A stretch of 64,000 nt of DNA from Flavobacteriales bacterium 33_180_T64. GTDB lineage: Bacteria; Bacteroidota; Bacteroidia; Flavobacteriales; Flavobacteriaceae. This document shows positions 62,024 through 64,000 of the stretch, one piece after another (the first letter of the stretch is position 1; each line of letters starts with the position of its first letter). The notes under the pieces were generated by a model. That model did no database searches. It was not told the DNA's origin and saw only the letters and a program-made list of their open reading frames with translations. The stretch is from positions 248,001-312,000 of the forward strand of contig MAAQ01000002.1 in the NCBI GenBank assembly GCA_002162685.1. The letters are read 5' to 3'. The position numbers and the translations under genes are program-made.

Positions 62024-64000
62024 CTATTTTTTCAATTTGATTTTGACATTTCTCTTTTTATCTTGACTAGTATTCCAATCGACAGGAATTCTCAATTGTT
62101 TTACTTTCGAATTCCACACAATAGGCACTTTTTCCCCATCTATTTTTATGCATTTCGGTTCTTTATCAATATTATGAATGATGAGTTCAATTGCTTTTTC
62201 TGCTATACTAAAGTCTATTTCTGACTCTAACTTAAATTCAAAAATTAAATTGTTCCTTTTATAGTTAGCTTCATATTTTGGAGCTTCATAATACTCATAA
62301 TTAATAGCATTGATATAATTACCATTATCATCATAAAATTCTCGTTTACTTTCAGTAACAGACTTATCAAAATAATAATGCAGTTCTAAATTTTTAGGAG
62401 TGTAATCATTAGTTGAATGTCCCTGTCCAGTTCTTTTTGCTAATGGGATAAAAGCGCCTCCTCTCACAAATGTGGGTATAGAATTCTCTTTGGTTTGAAC
62501 CGTTTTAGTTTGACCGCCTTCGTACTTCTCATCGGTATAAAAATCGAACCAATTCGAAGTCTTTGGAAAATAAACAGCTTTCTCTTTTTCTCCTGCTTTT
62601 AAAATTGGAGCAACTAAAATATCTTTTCCCCAAAGGTAGGCGTCTGAATATGTAAATAAATCTGGATTATCTTGTTCTTCAAAAAATAATGGACGCATCA
62701 AAGGCGCTCCAGTTTGATTATTTTCAAACATGAGATTGTAATTATAAGGCAACATTTTGTAGCGTAATTCAATAGCTTGCTTAGCTAAAGCTTTTGCTTT
62801 AGCGCTTCTAAACACAGGTTCACTAGCCACATCTTCTTGTGCATGCGGACGGTAAATAGGCTGAAACACCCCATACTGTAACCATCTTGTATAAAGCTCA
62901 TCATCAAGATTAGCACCTGCAAAACCACCTAAGTCGCTATGCATATAAGCCAGACCTTGCATTCCCATTTGAAGCGCTATTTCGGGTTGACTTTGCAATC
63001 CTCCCCAAGTTCTATTCACATCACCAGACCAAGGCACTAAACCATAGCGTTGCGATCCAGAATATCCAGCACGCATCAAAACAAATGGTCTCTGCTCGGG
63101 ATTAGCTTCTAAACTAGACTCATAAACCAATCGTGCCCAATCGTGCCCATAGATATTATGAACTTCATCGGCTGTCCCTGTGGCATGTATTAATTTTGAA
63201 GGATGCACTTCTGGTTCTCCTAAATCTCCCCAAAACCCATTAACACCTAATTTTGATAAGTCCTTATAGATAGTCTTAAACCATTGTGCTCCTTTATGGC
63301 TATAAATATCGATGAGACCCGTATTTCCGAAGTAAAAATCATAAGTAAACGGATTGCCAAGTGCATCTTTTGCTAGTATCTCTTTTTCAACTGCTTCATC
63401 CCATCTATTTGATGTGGTTAGTATAAATGGTTCAGTAATTAAAATCGTTTCTACGTCTTTAGACTTTAAATCCTTAATCATCTGTTGAGGGTCAGGAAAA
63501 GAATCTCTATCAAAAGCTAAATTTCCCATTGTACCTTTGACTTCTTTTCCAAACCAATATAAATCAATAATAATAGCATCTACTGGAATATCCTCTTCTC
63601 TAAACTTATCAATAGTTTCAATGACTTCTTTTTGCGAGTGATACCCAAATCGGCTTGAAAAATTACCCAATGCCCAACGTGGTAGCATGGGTTGTTTTCC
63701 AGTTAAATCGGTATAATTATCTACAATATCATACCAAGAATTCCCAACAATAACTTGATAGGTTTTACGACCAGAAATCGTTTCATATTTTAAAGTATTA
63801 TCGCCTTTACTATCCAGATCTAAAAATCCAATAGGAGCATTATCAAAATGAACCATATACTTATTAGACGACATCACGATTGGTAAGGTGTAGTTCATTA
63901 ATTCTGCATGTGTCTCATAGCCATAATGTGCTCGATTATAGAGTTGCAAACGATTACCTCGACGATTCATCCCTAAAGCTCTGGCGCCTCCTCCATACAA
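62024..64000 (-). CDS. GH31 alpha-glucosidase (5' truncated by window edge)
   Basis: 658 residues are visible and the frame remains open at the right edge. The TIM-barrel has VDAIIIDLYWFGKEVKG, the nucleophile region GVNGFWGDLGEPEVHPS with the Asp of GDLGE, and the acid/base Asp in LVPWSGDVNRTWGG. A C-terminal beta domain follows (FPKTSNWFDFYTDEKYEGG and FVRGGAFIPL). The enzyme should remove alpha-glucose residues. It is the upstream member of the visible GH31-GH13-GH13-GH97 operon, whose remaining Sus genes would lie outside. Confidence 0.92.
   Translation of the reverse strand: MYGGGARALGMNRRGNRLQLYNRAHYGYETHAELMNYTLPIVMSSNKYMVHFDNAPIGFLDLDSKGDNTLKYETISGRKTYQVIVGNSWYDIVDNYTDLTGKQPMLPRWALGNFSSRFGYHSQKEVIETIDKFREEDIPVDAIIIDLYWFGKEVKGTMGNLAFDRDSFPDPQQMIKDLKSKDVETILITEPFILTTSNRWDEAVEKEILAKDALGNPFTYDFYFGNTGLIDIYSHKGAQWFKTIYKDLSKLGVNGFWGDLGEPEVHPSKLIHATGTADEVHNIYGHDWARLVYESSLEANPEQRPFVLMRAGYSGSQRYGLVPWSGDVNRTWGGLQSQPEIALQMGMQGLAYMHSDLGGFAGANLDDELYTRWLQYGVFQPIYRPHAQEDVASEPVFRSAKAKALAKQAIELRYKMLPYNYNLMFENNQTGAPLMRPLFFEEQDNPDLFTYSDAYLWGKDILVAPILKAGEKEKAVYFPKTSNWFDFYTDEKYEGGQTKTVQTKENSIPTFVRGGAFIPLAKRTGQGHSTNDYTPKNLELHYYFDKSVTESKREFYDDNGNYINAINYEYYEAPKYEANYKRNNLIFEFKLESEIDFSIAEKAIELIIHNIDKEPKCIKIDGEKVPIVWNSKVKQLRIPVDWNTSQDKKRNVKIKLKK

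Noticed and set aside
1-64000. tRNA, rRNA, CRISPR, prophage or insertion sequence
   Set aside because: I read the gaps and saw no cloverleaf, repeat-spacer pattern, transposase or phage gene; all gaps are under 300 bases.

Overview
The window comes from a low-GC member of the Bacteroidota, almost certainly the marine Flavobacteriaceae. The evidence is the many exported proteins whose signal peptides end in AQ or SQ, the TAnnTTTG-type promoter boxes with little Shine-Dalgarno signal, a mevalonate-pathway operon, an arsenosugar locus and a Sus-like alpha-glucan locus. I see no rRNA, tRNA, CRISPR array, prophage or insertion sequence. Coding density is very high and no gene-free stretch exceeds 300 bases; the longest is about 262 bases at 50974-51235.

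Layout. 1-3615: the 3' part of a DUF6986 aldolase-like gene, then an overlapping minus-strand trio (XdhC, a membrane protein, a THEP1-type NTPase). 3804-12769: an arsenosugar biosynthesis run on the plus strand (AhpD-like peroxidase, ArsS, TIGR04282 protein, ArsM, rhodanese, second TIGR04282 protein, purine nucleoside phosphorylase, PiT transporter, sterol-desaturase-like protein, DUF547 lipoprotein, TIGR04283 glycosyltransferase). 12770-17530: minus-strand envelope genes (phosphoesterase, BamA-like barrel, GH113-like hydrolase, OM barrel, second DUF547). 17736-24778: a plus-strand redox and glycosyltransferase run that may extend the arsenosugar locus towards lipids. 24996-26456: two small exported proteins. 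26472-33156: an S4 pseudouridine-synthase-like protein with an altered catalytic motif, a nitrilase, a UbiA-type prenyltransferase, mevalonate kinase, mevalonate diphosphate decarboxylase, DUF1697 and an HI0933-like flavoprotein.

33206-43507 holds a beta-propeller-like lipoprotein, a 1226-residue phosphoesterase / kinase-like / beta-barrel protein, and a minus-strand thiol-redox operon (selO, DUF427, msrA, hydrolase-OsmC fusion, egtB, egtD). 43610-50973 is a stress-flavoured accessory region: DUF2721, a haem-binding protein, a thioredoxin reductase fused to two tandem glutaredoxins, two SnoaL-like proteins, an OM protein, tandem cytochrome P460 lipoproteins and two AraC regulators. 51236-53295 encodes an HD-domain protein fused to a Pycsar-type transmembrane effector region, plus a Tat-type phosphoesterase. 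53348-55726 is a large GAF protein. 55854-64000 is an alpha-glucan degradation locus (secreted protein, GH97, two GH13, GH31) that runs off the right edge.

The strongest candidates for new biology are the orphan HD-PycTM protein with a perfect palindrome just upstream of its start codon, the phosphoesterase with a CotH/HipA-like kinase signature and a C-terminal barrel, the duplicated-glutaredoxin thioredoxin reductase, the extended arsenosugar locus with an MTAP-like aspartate in its nucleoside phosphorylase, and the selO-msrA-egtBD operon with a tetranucleotide repeat abutting the egtB start codon. No function here was tested by homology search; calls rest on motifs and family recognition.
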